From Microbacterium mangrovi (GTDB taxonomy: Bacteria > Actinomycetota > Actinomycetes > Actinomycetales > Microbacteriaceae), in assembly GCF_000802305.1 (NCBI RefSeq), contig NZ_JTDK01000018.1, positions 1-64,000 of the forward strand: DNA of 64,000 nt, in the 5' to 3' direction. Below, piece by piece: positions 15,176-23,529 of this stretch (the first letter of the stretch is position 1; each line of letters opens with the position of its first letter). A program made the position numbers and the translations under genes. Below the pieces are notes generated by a model. That model had not been told where the DNA came from. It did not search any database and saw only the letters and a list, made by a program, of their open reading frames with translations.

Positions 15176-16282
15176 GTGAGTGACGACATCCCCGTCCGCG
15201 TCCGGTCCGAGATCGCGGCCCTCCCGCCGTACAAGCAGGGCAAGCAGGCCGGAGCCGACGCCTTCAAGCTCTCCAGCAACGAGAACCCGTTCGGCCCGCT
15301 CCCGTCGGTGGTCGAGGCGCTGCAGCGTCAGACGGCGATCAACCGGTATCCGGATGCCACGGCCGCCCGCCTCCGGCACGCGCTCGCCGCGCGCTACGGC
15401 GTCACTCCCGACGAGGTGCACATCGGCTCGGGCTCGGTCGCGATCATCGCGCAGCTGATGCTCGCCGCCGCCGGTCCCGGCGACGAGGTGGTCTACGCCT
15501 GGCGGTCGTTCGAGGCCTACCCCGGCCTGGTGCTCATCGCCGGGGCGACCCCGGTCGAGGTGCCGCTGCTGCCCGACGCCCGGCACGACCTCGACGCCAT
15601 GGCCGCCGCCATCACGCCGCGCACCCGCGCCGTCATCGTGTGCACCCCCAACAACCCGACCGGGCCCATCGTGACCCAGGCGGAGTTCGACGCCTTCATC
15701 CAGAAGGTGCCGTCCGACGTCCTGGTGCTGCTCGACGAGGCCTACGCCGAGTTCGTCACCCACCCTGACGCGGTTCACGGCCGCACGGTGCTGGCTTCCG
15801 GAGCCCACCCGAACGTCGTCGTGCTGCGCACGTTCTCGAAGGCGTACGGGCTCGCCGGGCTCCGCGTCGGCTACGCCATCGGACACCGGCGCGTGCTGGA
15901 TGCCGCCCGCAGCACGGCGATCCCGCTCTCGGTGACGGCCCAGGCCGAAGAGGGGGCGCTGGCATCCCTCGCCGCCGAAGACGAACTGCTCGAACGCGTC
16001 TCGCACCTGGTCGCGCGCCGAGACGGGCTGGTCGCCGCGCTCCGCGCGCAGGGCTGGCGCATCCCCGATGCGCAGGGAAACTTCGTCTGGCTCGCCACCG
16101 GCGCCGAGACCACCGCGGTCGCGGCCGTGTTCGACGAGGCCGGACTCATCGTGCGGGCGTTCGCCGGCGACGGCATCCGCATCTCGGTCGGCGAGCCCGA
16201 GGCTGTGGACAAGGTCATACAGATCGCCGCCTCCGTTGTCGGCACCCTCCAAGCTGGGCACTCGGCGCGCGCGATAGCGTAG
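15176..16282 (+). CDS. hisC: Histidinol-phosphate aminotransferase
   Basis: The 368-aa class I/II PLP aminotransferase begins with the HisC-type SNENPFGP segment. It has CTPNNPTGPIV (phosphate and ring contacts), DEAYAEF, and the PLP-lysine motif FSKAYGLAGLRVGY. It transfers the amino group from glutamate to imidazole-acetol phosphate in histidine synthesis. Actinobacterial relatives can also accept aromatic 2-oxoacids. It stands alone here, 4 bp before the 2-oxoacid dehydrogenase operon, which has its own promoter. Confidence 0.85.
   Translation: MSDDIPVRVRSEIAALPPYKQGKQAGADAFKLSSNENPFGPLPSVVEALQRQTAINRYPDATAARLRHALAARYGVTPDEVHIGSGSVAIIAQLMLAAAGPGDEVVYAWRSFEAYPGLVLIAGATPVEVPLLPDARHDLDAMAAAITPRTRAVIVCTPNNPTGPIVTQAEFDAFIQKVPSDVLVLLDEAYAEFVTHPDAVHGRTVLASGAHPNVVVLRTFSKAYGLAGLRVGYAIGHRRVLDAARSTAIPLSVTAQAEEGALASLAAEDELLERVSHLVARRDGLVAALRAQGWRIPDAQGNFVWLATGAETTAVAAVFDEAGLIVRAFAGDGIRISVGEPEAVDKVIQIAASVVGTLQAGHSARAIA
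16275..16280 (+). promoter_or_regulatory. -10 box TAGCGT, leaderless promoter
   Basis: TAGCGT lies inside the last codons of hisC and ends 6 nt before the GTG at 16287, giving the dehydrogenase operon its own likely start. Confidence 0.45.
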
Positions 16283-16286
16283 TACG

Positions 16287-17417
16287 GTGAGCCAGTCCGA
16301 CGACCCGGCGCTCGTCCGCATTCTTGCGGCCGACGGCACCCTCGCGCCCACACCGGCGGCGCAACCGTACCTCGACCTCATCGACGCCCTGCCGCTCGAG
16401 CAGCTCGAGACGTTCTACCGCGACATGGTCGTGGCCCGCGCGTTCGACACGCAGGCCACCAACCTGCAGCGCCAGGGGCAGCTCGGGCTGTGGCCGCCGA
16501 GCTACGGCCAGGAGGCCGCGCAGGTCGGCTCGGTGCACGCCGCCCGCCCGCAGGACCACATCTTCCCGTCGTACCGCGAGCACATCGTCTGCATGGTCCG
16601 CGGCGTCGACCCGATCGGCATCACCGGGCTGATGCGCGGCATCACGCACGGCGGATGGAACCCGGCCGACCCGGCCAACGGCAACACCCACATCTACACG
16701 CTCGTGCTCGGATCGCAGACCCTGCACGCCACCGGGTACGCGATGGGCATGGCCTTCGACGGGCGCAGCGGCAGCGGTGACCCCGAGCGCGACGCGGCCG
16801 TCATGGTCTACTACGGCGACGGGGCATCCAGCCAGGGCGACGTCCACGAGGCGATGGTGTTCGCGGCCAGCTACCGCACGCCCGAGGTGTTCTTCCTGCA
16901 GAACAACCAGTGGGCGATCTCCGTGCCCGTCGCCACCCAGTCGCCCGCACCGCTCTACCGCCGCGGCGAAGGCTACGGGATGCCGTCCATCCAGATCGAC
17001 GGCAACGACGTGCTCGCCAGCTACGCCGTCACCAAACGCGCCCTCGACGAGGCGCGCGCGGGACAGGGGCCGCGGGCCATCGAAGCGGTCACCTACCGGA
17101 TGGGTGCGCACACCACGAGCGACGACCCCACGAAGTACCGCACCTCCGACGAGGAGCGGTCGTGGGCCGAGCGCGACCCGATCGCCCGCATGCGCACGTT
17201 CCTCGAGTCCCGGGGCTCGAGCGCGGAGTTCTTCGCCGACGCCGACGCTCAGGGTGCCGCCGCCGCGACCGACATCCGCGAGCGCACCACGGCGCTGGGC
17301 GGCATCCCCGTCGACAGCATGTTCGACCACGTGTACTCCGACCCGCACCCTTTGATCGACCAGCAGCGCGCCTGGCTCGCCGAGTACGAGGCATCCTTCG
17401 AGGAGGACGCACGATGA
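16287..17417 (+). CDS. 2-oxoacid dehydrogenase E1 component, alpha subunit
   Basis: The 376-aa ThDP enzyme has the motif YYGDGASSQGDVHEAM ending near LQNNQWAIS, plus the phosphorylation-loop-like MGAHTTSDDPTKYR. E1alpha with E1beta decarboxylates a branched-chain 2-oxoacid or pyruvate and reductively acylates the lipoyl group of E2. Separate alpha and beta subunits, and the actinobacterial context of homodimeric AceE for pyruvate, favour a branched-chain role (inference). The stop overlaps E1beta by 4 bp. Confidence 0.9.
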   Translation: MSQSDDPALVRILAADGTLAPTPAAQPYLDLIDALPLEQLETFYRDMVVARAFDTQATNLQRQGQLGLWPPSYGQEAAQVGSVHAARPQDHIFPSYREHIVCMVRGVDPIGITGLMRGITHGGWNPADPANGNTHIYTLVLGSQTLHATGYAMGMAFDGRSGSGDPERDAAVMVYYGDGASSQGDVHEAMVFAASYRTPEVFFLQNNQWAISVPVATQSPAPLYRRGEGYGMPSIQIDGNDVLASYAVTKRALDEARAGQGPRAIEAVTYRMGAHTTSDDPTKYRTSDEERSWAERDPIARMRTFLESRGSSAEFFADADAQGAAAATDIRERTTALGGIPVDSMFDHVYSDPHPLIDQQRAWLAEYEASFEEDAR

Positions 17418-18421
17418 GCGACACGATGACCGCCCCGCAGACGTCGACCCAGACGATGCCGTTCGTGCGCGCCCTGAACGCGGGCCTGCGCCAGGCGATG
17501 AACGACGACGACCACGTCCTGCTCATGGGCGAGGACATCGGCCCGCTCGGCGGCGTGTTCCGCGTCACCGAAGGGCTGCAGGCCGAGTACGGCAAGAACC
17601 GGGTGCTCGACACCCCGCTGGCCGAGTCCGGCATCCTCGGCACCGCCATCGGACTCGCGATGGCCGGGTTCCGCCCGGTGTGCGAGATCCAGTTCGACGG
17701 CTTCGTCTTCCCGGCGTTCGACCAGATCACCACCCAGCTGGCCAAGATCACCAACCGGCACGAGGGCGCGCTGCAGATGCCCGTCGTGATCCGCATCCCG
17801 TACGGCGGCCACATCGGCGCCATCGAGCACCACCAGGAGAGCCCCGAGGCGTACTTCGCGCACACTCCCGGCCTGCGGGTGGTCTCGCCGTCGACGCCGA
17901 ACGACGCGTACTGGATGATCCAGGACGCCATCGCCTCGAACGACCCCGTGGTGTTCCTCGAGCCCAAGGCGAAGTACTGGATGAAGGGCGAGGTCGACCT
18001 GTCGGCGCGCGCCCTGCCGCTGCACGCCTCGCGCATCGTGCGGCGCGGCACCGACGTCACGCTCGTCGGCCACGGCGCGATGGTCACCATGCTGCTGCAG
18101 GCGGCCGCGCTCGCCGAGGCCGAGGGCACCAGCTGCGAAGTCGTCGACGTGCGCTCGCTGTCGCCCATCGACTACGGCCCGATCCTCGAGTCGGTGCGCC
18201 GCACCGGGCGCATGGTCTACGCGCAGGAGGCCCCCGGCAACGTGTCCGTCGGCTCCGAGGTCGCCGCGACCGTCATGGAGCAGGCCTTCTACGCCCTCGA
18301 GGCGCCGGTGCTGCGGGTGTCGGGCTTCGACGTGCCCTTCCCGCCCGCCAAGCTCGAAGGCGTCTTCCTGCCCGATCCCGACCGGATCCTCGAAGCCGTC
18401 GACCGGGCCCTGGCCTACTGA
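17414..18421 (+). CDS. 2-oxoacid dehydrogenase E1 component, beta subunit
   Basis: The 335-aa transketolase-like subunit has the pyrimidine-binding segment LLMGEDIG (about residues 35-42) and DTPLAESGILG. RIPYGGHIGAIEHHQES and a C-terminal domain with YAQEAPGNVSVG follow. It pairs with the upstream E1alpha, with which it overlaps by ATGA. It completes the ThDP site of the alpha2beta2 enzyme. Confidence 0.92.
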   Translation: MSDTMTAPQTSTQTMPFVRALNAGLRQAMNDDDHVLLMGEDIGPLGGVFRVTEGLQAEYGKNRVLDTPLAESGILGTAIGLAMAGFRPVCEIQFDGFVFPAFDQITTQLAKITNRHEGALQMPVVIRIPYGGHIGAIEHHQESPEAYFAHTPGLRVVSPSTPNDAYWMIQDAIASNDPVVFLEPKAKYWMKGEVDLSARALPLHASRIVRRGTDVTLVGHGAMVTMLLQAAALAEAEGTSCEVVDVRSLSPIDYGPILESVRRTGRMVYAQEAPGNVSVGSEVAATVMEQAFYALEAPVLRVSGFDVPFPPAKLEGVFLPDPDRILEAVDRALAY

Positions 18422-18458
18422 CATCCACCGCTCGTCGAGCGCCCCGAAAGGACCGTCC

Positions 18459-19838
18459 ATGAGCACCCAGACATTCGTCCTTCCCGACGTGGGCGAAGGA
18501 CTCACCGAGGCCGAGATCGTCTCGTGGCACGTCGCCCCGGGCGACACGGTGGCCGTCAACGACGTGCTCGTCGAGATCGAGACGGCCAAGTCGCTCGTCG
18601 AGTTGCCCTCGCCGTTCGAGGGCGTCGTCGGCGAGCTCCTGATCGCCGAGGGCGAGACGGTGGACGTCGGCACCGCGATCATCACGATCACGGCGGCCGG
18701 GGCATCCGCCGACGTCACCGCCGGACGCAGCGAGCACGGCGCCCCGGAGCCTGCCGCGCCGGACGAAGCCCCCGGCGCGGTGCTCGTCGGCTACGGCACC
18801 GGCGGCCAGGTGCAGTCCCGTCGCCGCCCCCCGCAGAAGCCCGCGGCAGAGCGAGTCGCGGCATCCGTCGGCGTCGTCGCCAAGCCTCCGGTGCGAAAGC
18901 TCGCCCGTGACCTCGGCGTCGAGCTCGCCGGCGTCGTGCCGACCGGCCCCGCCGGCGAGGTCACCCGCGACGACGTCGTGCGCCACGCCTCGCAGGCGAG
19001 CGTGTTCCGCAACGTGACCACGCCGGAGTGGCCCGAGGTGCGCGAAGAGACCATCCCGGTCGCGGCCGACCGCGCAGCGACCGCCGTGGCGCCGGTGCAG
19101 GCATCCGCGCCGTCGACACTCGCGGCCGCGGACCCGACCCGTGAAGAGACCATTCCGGTCAAGGGCGTGCGCAAGGCCGTCGCCTCCGGGATGGTGCGCT
19201 CGGCCTACAGCGCGCCGCACGTGTCGGTGTGGACCGATGTGGATGCCACCCGCACGATGGAACTCGTCAAGCGCCTGAAGGCCTCGCCCGACTTCGCCGA
19301 CATCAAGGTTTCGCCCCTGCTGATCATGGCGCGCGCCGTGATCTGGGCCGTGCGCCGCACACCGATGGTCAACGCGGTCTGGGTCGACTCCGAGGACGGA
19401 GCCGAGATCCGGGTGCGCAACTACGTGAACCTCGGCATCGCGGCGGCGACCCCGCGGGGCCTCCTCGTGCCGAACATCAAGGACGCCCAGAACCTGTCGA
19501 TGCGCGAGCTCGCCCGGGCCCTGGAGAAGCTGACGCTCACCGCGCGCGAGGGCAAGACGCAGCCTGCGGAGCAGCAGAACGGCACGATCACGATCACCAA
19601 CATCGGCGTGTTCGGGATGGATGCCGGCACCCCGATCATCAACCCCGGCGAGACCGGGATCATCGCCATGGGCGCCATTCGGCAGAAGCCGTGGGTCGTC
19701 GACGGCGAGGTGCGCCCCCGCTGGGTCACGACCGTGTCGGGCTCGTTCGATCATCGTGTCATCGACGGCGACGGCATGAGCCGGTTCGTCGCGGACGTGG
19801 CATCCATCCTCGAAGAACCCGCCCTGCTCCTGGACTGA
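18459..19838 (+). CDS. 2-oxoacid dehydrogenase E2, dihydrolipoamide acyltransferase
   Basis: The 459-aa protein has a lipoyl domain with lipoylated Lys44 in EIETAKSLVELP. A peripheral-subunit-binding domain (VRKLARDLGVELAGVVPTGP) follows, then an Ala/Pro linker, then a catalytic domain ending in FDHRVIDGDGMSRF, which carries the catalytic His and Asp. GAAAGGA lies 7 nt before the ATG, 37 bp after E1beta. No E3 (lipoamide dehydrogenase) is in the window, so a shared E3 elsewhere is expected. A terminator-like hairpin follows. Confidence 0.93.
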   Translation: MSTQTFVLPDVGEGLTEAEIVSWHVAPGDTVAVNDVLVEIETAKSLVELPSPFEGVVGELLIAEGETVDVGTAIITITAAGASADVTAGRSEHGAPEPAAPDEAPGAVLVGYGTGGQVQSRRRPPQKPAAERVAASVGVVAKPPVRKLARDLGVELAGVVPTGPAGEVTRDDVVRHASQASVFRNVTTPEWPEVREETIPVAADRAATAVAPVQASAPSTLAAADPTREETIPVKGVRKAVASGMVRSAYSAPHVSVWTDVDATRTMELVKRLKASPDFADIKVSPLLIMARAVIWAVRRTPMVNAVWVDSEDGAEIRVRNYVNLGIAAATPRGLLVPNIKDAQNLSMRELARALEKLTLTAREGKTQPAEQQNGTITITNIGVFGMDAGTPIINPGETGIIAMGAIRQKPWVVDGEVRPRWVTTVSGSFDHRVIDGDGMSRFVADVASILEEPALLLD

Positions 19839-19867
19839 CCGACCCCGGGCGTGCGCGCCCGGCATCC

Positions 19868-19898
19868 CGCCCCGGCGCGCCGTGCTCGCGCCGGGGCG
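19868..19898. terminator. GC-rich hairpin between convergent genes
   Basis: A perfect 12-bp stem (CGCCCCGGCGCG with CGCGCCGGGGCG) has a 7-nt loop, downstream of the E2 gene. The T tract is weak (TTCGCGTCTCTT), so its strength as a terminator is uncertain. Confidence 0.5.
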
Positions 19899-19970
19899 TT
19901 CGCGTCTCTTCCGCGCCCGCGCCCTCGCCCCGCGCCCTCGCCCCGCGGGCGGGGGACGGCGGCCGGGGCG

Positions 19971-21143
19971 TCAGTCGAGGGCGGCGCTGACGTCGAGCAG
20001 GATGCCCGTCTGCACGGCGTTCCACTCGTCGGTGTCGGGGTCGGGCCAGGCCGAGAACTTCACGATCACCGAGTCGGTCGCCGGGTCCAGCCACAGGTTC
20101 TGCCCGTGGATGCCGATCCCGCTCACGTTGCCCCGCTCGTTGCCCATGCACCACCACTGGCGGGTGTACGAGCCGTCCGGGAACCTGCTCGTGAACCCTT
20201 CGTACGTCATCGCCTCGGTGCTGCCGCCGGCGAGGATCGCCTCCGTCCAGGCCGCCGACACGACCCGGCCGCCGGGCGCGACGCCGCGGTCGAGCACCAT
20301 GCGGCCGACCCGCGCGAGGTCGCGCGCCGTGGTGCACACGCCGGCGTTGGGGAATCCGAAACCGCTCCGGTCGACGGTGACCGCGGCATCCCGGTCCGCG
20401 CCGATCCTGCTCCACAGCCGGCGGCTGAGCGCCGCCGAGTAGCGTTCGCCGGTGACGCGCTCGATGATCCAGCCGAGGATGTCGGTGTTCGCCGAGCAGT
20501 ACTGGAACTCGCCCGTGCGGCCCGGGCCTCGCAGGGTCGTCAGGAACGCGTAGTCGTCGACCGGGTCGCCCGGGCGCCGTTCGCGCCAGCCGGCGGACCG
20601 GTCGTGGGTCTGCACCTCGCTGGTCGGGTCGGTGTACTCCTCGCGGTAGTCGATCGCGATCTGCATGTCGAGCACGTGCTGCACGGTCGGGCCGTCGTAT
20701 GCCGAGTCCGCGAGCTCGGGGACGTAGTCGGTGACCGGGCGCCGCGGGTCGACGAGCCCGTCGTCGATCACCGACCCCATGACCAGGCCGCACAGGGACT
20801 TCGAGACGCTCATCAGCAGGTGCAGCTGGTCGGGGGCGAAGCCGGGCCGGTAGTGCTCGGCGACGACCTGGTCGCCGCGCAGCACGAGGAACGCATCGGT
20901 GTAGGTCGCGTCGAGCCGGGCGGCCAGGTCCGGCATCCCGAGCGCGTCGAGGTTCGAGAACCCGGATGCCGGCTCCGCACGTCGTGAGACCGTCGCCATC
21001 GGCAGCAGTTCGGCGAGGTTGCTGAACGCCCAGCGGTTGTCCGGCGGCGTCTGCCACGAGTCGAGGGTCGGATGTCCGGGCGCCGCGCCCGCGAAACGGG
21101 GCGGGTGCGGGCCGGTCGCGGCGGGGTCGTGCGGATCGATCAT
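19971..21143 (-). CDS. nylB: NylB-family serine hydrolase (6-aminohexanoate-dimer hydrolase homologue)
   Basis: The 390-aa class C beta-lactamase-fold protein has nucleophile Ser112 and Lys115 in MSVSKSLCG, Tyr170, Asp181, Tyr215 in FQYCSANTD, and Asn266. These numbers equal those of the catalytic and substrate-binding residues of Arthrobacter NylB (392 aa). Long stretches such as QTHDRSAGWR, RQWWCMGNERGNVSGIG and QNLWLDPATDSVIVK match NylB as I recall it. NylB cleaves linear 6-aminohexanoate oligomers from nylon by-products. GGAGT lies before the ATG. It is downstream of an NCS1 permease on the same strand. The natural substrate here is unknown. Confidence 0.85.
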   Translation of the reverse strand: MIDPHDPAATGPHPPRFAGAAPGHPTLDSWQTPPDNRWAFSNLAELLPMATVSRRAEPASGFSNLDALGMPDLAARLDATYTDAFLVLRGDQVVAEHYRPGFAPDQLHLLMSVSKSLCGLVMGSVIDDGLVDPRRPVTDYVPELADSAYDGPTVQHVLDMQIAIDYREEYTDPTSEVQTHDRSAGWRERRPGDPVDDYAFLTTLRGPGRTGEFQYCSANTDILGWIIERVTGERYSAALSRRLWSRIGADRDAAVTVDRSGFGFPNAGVCTTARDLARVGRMVLDRGVAPGGRVVSAAWTEAILAGGSTEAMTYEGFTSRFPDGSYTRQWWCMGNERGNVSGIGIHGQNLWLDPATDSVIVKFSAWPDPDTDEWNAVQTGILLDVSAALD

Positions 21144-21169
21144 GGATGACTCCTTCGTCGTCGGTGGGG

Positions 21170-21223
21170 GATTCAGGATGAAGCGGGCGGCTCAGGACGA
21201 TTCTCGCCGGGGCATCCTGAATC
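21170..21223 (-). repeat. Inverted repeat between permease and nylB
   Basis: Perfect 11-bp arms GATTCAGGATG (21170-21180) and CATCCTGAATC (21213-21223) are separated by 32 bp within the 105-bp gap. It could be an operator, an attenuating hairpin or an mRNA-processing site. Confidence 0.55.
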
Positions 21224-21248
21224 GCGGCGATCCGACTGAAGCCCGTCG

Positions 21249-22688
21249 TCAGCGGAGGGGGAGGCCGCGCCGTCCCAGTCGTGACCGCAGCAGCACGGCG
21301 TACAGCACGGCGGAGACGATCATGCCCACCTCGACCGAGAGATCGACCCCGCCGAGGGCCGTCGAGATCGCGCCCACCCACACCGTCGTCGACAGACACA
21401 GGGCGGTCGCGATGCCGCCGAGCACGACGGCGCTCATCCCCGCGACCGAGAAGCCGCCGGTGTACCAGAACGTCGCCCCGCGGCGCTCGTCGAACAGCTC
21501 CACGCCGTCGTAGCGATTGCGGCGCAGCACGATGTCGGTGACGAACACGGCCATCGCGGGCCCGGTGACGATGACGAGGAACTGCAGCATGAGGTTCACG
21601 GCCTCCAGCAGGCTCGTGGACATGACGAGGTAGATCGTCAGCGCGGTGCCGATCGCGCCCACGACGATCGCGGACGGGATGCGGCGGATCGGGATGCCGA
21701 TGGCCTGCAGCGCCATCGACGAGCTGTACGTGGTCATGCCGTTGAGCGAGACCGTGTTGACGATGACGCCGACGACCAGCAGCACGCCGAGCCAGGCCGG
21801 CAGCATGTCGAGCAGGGCGACGTCGATGCCGGCATCCAGCTGGGCCTGCGTCACCCCGGTCGCGAGCAGCGCGCCGACGATCGTGAAGAAGGCGCTGGGG
21901 ATCGCCCCGCCGAGCGCGGTGGCAGCGACGATGTGCGAGGGCTTGGCGTCCTTCGGGAGGTAGCGGGCCAGGTCGGGGCTGTTCGAGTACGACAGGGGAG
22001 TGGATGCCAGCAGCGTGATGCCGACGGTGACGGATGCCCACAGCGGCACGCCGTTCAGGGGCTGCGCCGGCCGGTAGCCCCAGTCGACGTTCGGCAGGAT
22101 GAACGCCGTCACCGCGAGGAAGACCACCAGCAGGAAGATCGTGACCCACGAGTAGACGCGCAGGATCAGGCCGTGGCCGTAGACGGCGATGACCACCGTG
22201 ATCGCCGACACGACGAGGGTGACCACGATCGGCCACACGATCGGGTTCGTGAGGCCCAGGCGGGCGAGGAGATCGGCGCCCATGAACGAGGATGCCAGCC
22301 AGTTCAGGGCCAGGAACACCGCGGAGATCAGCCAGCCGGTGAACGCGACGATCACCTTGTTGCCGATGATCCCGTACATCGCGCGGGTGATGACGGAGCC
22401 CGAGGTTCCGGCCGCGGGGCCGGCGATCGCGACGATGCCCGTGAAGATCCAGGGGAGGCAGCCGACGAGGATGACGAGGATCGCCTGCCAGAGCGTCAGG
22501 CCGAGCGTGATCATCGTGGCGCCGATCGTGAAGTTCAGCACGCTCACGTTCGGGGCGGCCCACACGAAGAAGAGATCGCGGGGCCGTCCGTGCCGGTCGG
22601 CTTCGTCGATGAGTTCGATGCCGCGCGTCTCGGGCTGGCTGGCGGAATCGACGAACGCCTCGTCGTCCGCGGGGCGGGTCAAGGACAC
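21249..22688 (-). CDS. NCS1-family permease (cytosine/purine/hydantoin type)
   Basis: The 479-aa membrane protein has about twelve transmembrane helices. The NCS1-like N-terminus (RGIELI then FFVWAAPNVSVLNFTIGA) precedes the first helix, followed by GPAAGTSGSVITRAMYGIIG. The family imports nucleobases, allantoin, hydantoins or related cyclic amides with a cation. AGAGAGGAAA lies before the GTG at 22688. It is divergent from a TetR regulator and upstream of nylB, so import of an amide substrate for that hydrolase is a reasonable inference. Confidence 0.85.
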   Translation of the reverse strand: MSLTRPADDEAFVDSASQPETRGIELIDEADRHGRPRDLFFVWAAPNVSVLNFTIGATMITLGLTLWQAILVILVGCLPWIFTGIVAIAGPAAGTSGSVITRAMYGIIGNKVIVAFTGWLISAVFLALNWLASSFMGADLLARLGLTNPIVWPIVVTLVVSAITVVIAVYGHGLILRVYSWVTIFLLVVFLAVTAFILPNVDWGYRPAQPLNGVPLWASVTVGITLLASTPLSYSNSPDLARYLPKDAKPSHIVAATALGGAIPSAFFTIVGALLATGVTQAQLDAGIDVALLDMLPAWLGVLLVVGVIVNTVSLNGMTTYSSSMALQAIGIPIRRIPSAIVVGAIGTALTIYLVMSTSLLEAVNLMLQFLVIVTGPAMAVFVTDIVLRRNRYDGVELFDERRGATFWYTGGFSVAGMSAVVLGGIATALCLSTTVWVGAISTALGGVDLSVEVGMIVSAVLYAVLLRSRLGRRGLPLR

Positions 22689-22730
22689 GGTTTCCTCTCT
22701 GCCCGACGTCGTCGCCGGGATGCGAACACT

Positions 22731-22760
22731 ATTGGTCGCTTGGCCAATGACTTATTGGTC
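22731..22760. promoter_or_regulatory. TetR operator and promoter in divergent region
   Basis: ATTGGTCGCTTGGCCAAT (22731-22748) is an imperfect palindrome, and ATTGGTC recurs at 22754-22760. A -35 box TTGGCC (22740-22745) lies 17 bp before the -10 box TAGATT (22763-22768) for the regulator. The operator therefore covers its own -35 and could also block the divergent permease. Confidence 0.55.
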
Positions 22761-22762
22761 GC

Positions 22763-22768
22763 TAGATT
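22763..22768 (+). promoter_or_regulatory. -10 box TAGATT, leaderless promoter
   Basis: TAGATT ends 6 nt before the GTG at 22775. Confidence 0.55.
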
Positions 22769-22774
22769 AATAAG

Positions 22775-23416
22775 GTGGATGCCGACCTGTCAACCGTGCC
22801 CGCGCCGCGCGTGCGCAAACGCCCCGAAGAGCGCCGCGCCGAGATCCTCGACACGGCCGCCGCCATCGCCCTCGAGGAGGGTCTCGAACGCATCACGCTG
22901 CGTGCGGTCGCCGACCGGCTGAACGTCGCTCCCGGGCTGATCAGCCACTACTTCCCGGCCGCGGAGGATCTGGTCGTCGAGGCGTTCTCGGCGGCGGCCA
23001 CCGCTGAGCGCGCGCAGCTGTTCGCGGCATCCGGCATGCCCGTCGAGCGCATGGCGCAGTTCATCGTGCGCGTCGAGGATGCCCGCTCGCGCGACATGGC
23101 CCGGCTGTGGCTGAACGCCCGGCATCTGTCCCGCTTCCGGCCCGCGATCGGGCAGGCGCTCGCCGCCCAGGAGGAACTCGACCGCGCCCAGCTGCTCGAG
23201 ATCATCGAGGCCGGCGTCGCCGAGGGGGTGTTCCCGACCGGCGACGCGTTCGCCGCCGCGGTGCGGATCCTCATCGCCGTCGACGGGGTCGGCAGCTACG
23301 TCAACGACGAGGCATCCTTCGAGCATCCGTCGTACGAGCACTTCGTGACGGATGCCGCGGAGTGGGCCCTCGGCGTCGAGCCCGGGCTGCTGCACGCCGC
23401 GATCGCCCGGCTCTGA
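22775..23416 (+). CDS. TetR-family transcriptional regulator
   Basis: The 213-aa protein has an N-terminal helix-turn-helix (LERITLRAVADRLNVAPGLI then SHYF, about residues 33-57) and a helical ligand domain with the cluster MARLWLNARHLSRFRP. It is divergent from the NCS1 permease with 86 bp between starts. That gap contains a palindrome overlapping the promoters. It probably represses the permease-nylB operon and itself until a ligand, perhaps the transported compound, binds. Confidence 0.85.
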   Translation: MDADLSTVPAPRVRKRPEERRAEILDTAAAIALEEGLERITLRAVADRLNVAPGLISHYFPAAEDLVVEAFSAAATAERAQLFAASGMPVERMAQFIVRVEDARSRDMARLWLNARHLSRFRPAIGQALAAQEELDRAQLLEIIEAGVAEGVFPTGDAFAAAVRILIAVDGVGSYVNDEASFEHPSYEHFVTDAAEWALGVEPGLLHAAIARL

Positions 23417-23495
23417 GCCCCTTCGTCCCGCTTCGCTCGCTCAGGGACCGGGGGTGAGATCGCCCGAAGCGTCAGGGACCGGGGCCACCTCGGTT

Positions 23496-23510
23496 TGAGA
23501 ATGATTATCA
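23496..23510 (+). promoter_or_regulatory. Zur box
   Basis: TGAGAATGATTATCA is a 7-1-7 near-palindrome matching the Fur/Zur-type consensus (TGATAATnATTATCA), in an otherwise GC-rich region. It sits just upstream of the -10 box (23518-23523) of the zinc importer operon, where bound repressor would block polymerase. A Fur-family gene lies 2.6 kb downstream. Confidence 0.75.
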
Positions 23511-23517
23511 ATAGCCG

Positions 23518-23523
23518 TAAGCT
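23518..23523 (+). promoter_or_regulatory. -10 box TAAGCT, leaderless promoter
   Basis: TAAGCT ends 6 nt before the ATG at 23530. The Zur box occupies the spacer and -35 region. Confidence 0.55.
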
Positions 23524-23529
23524 GGGGGC

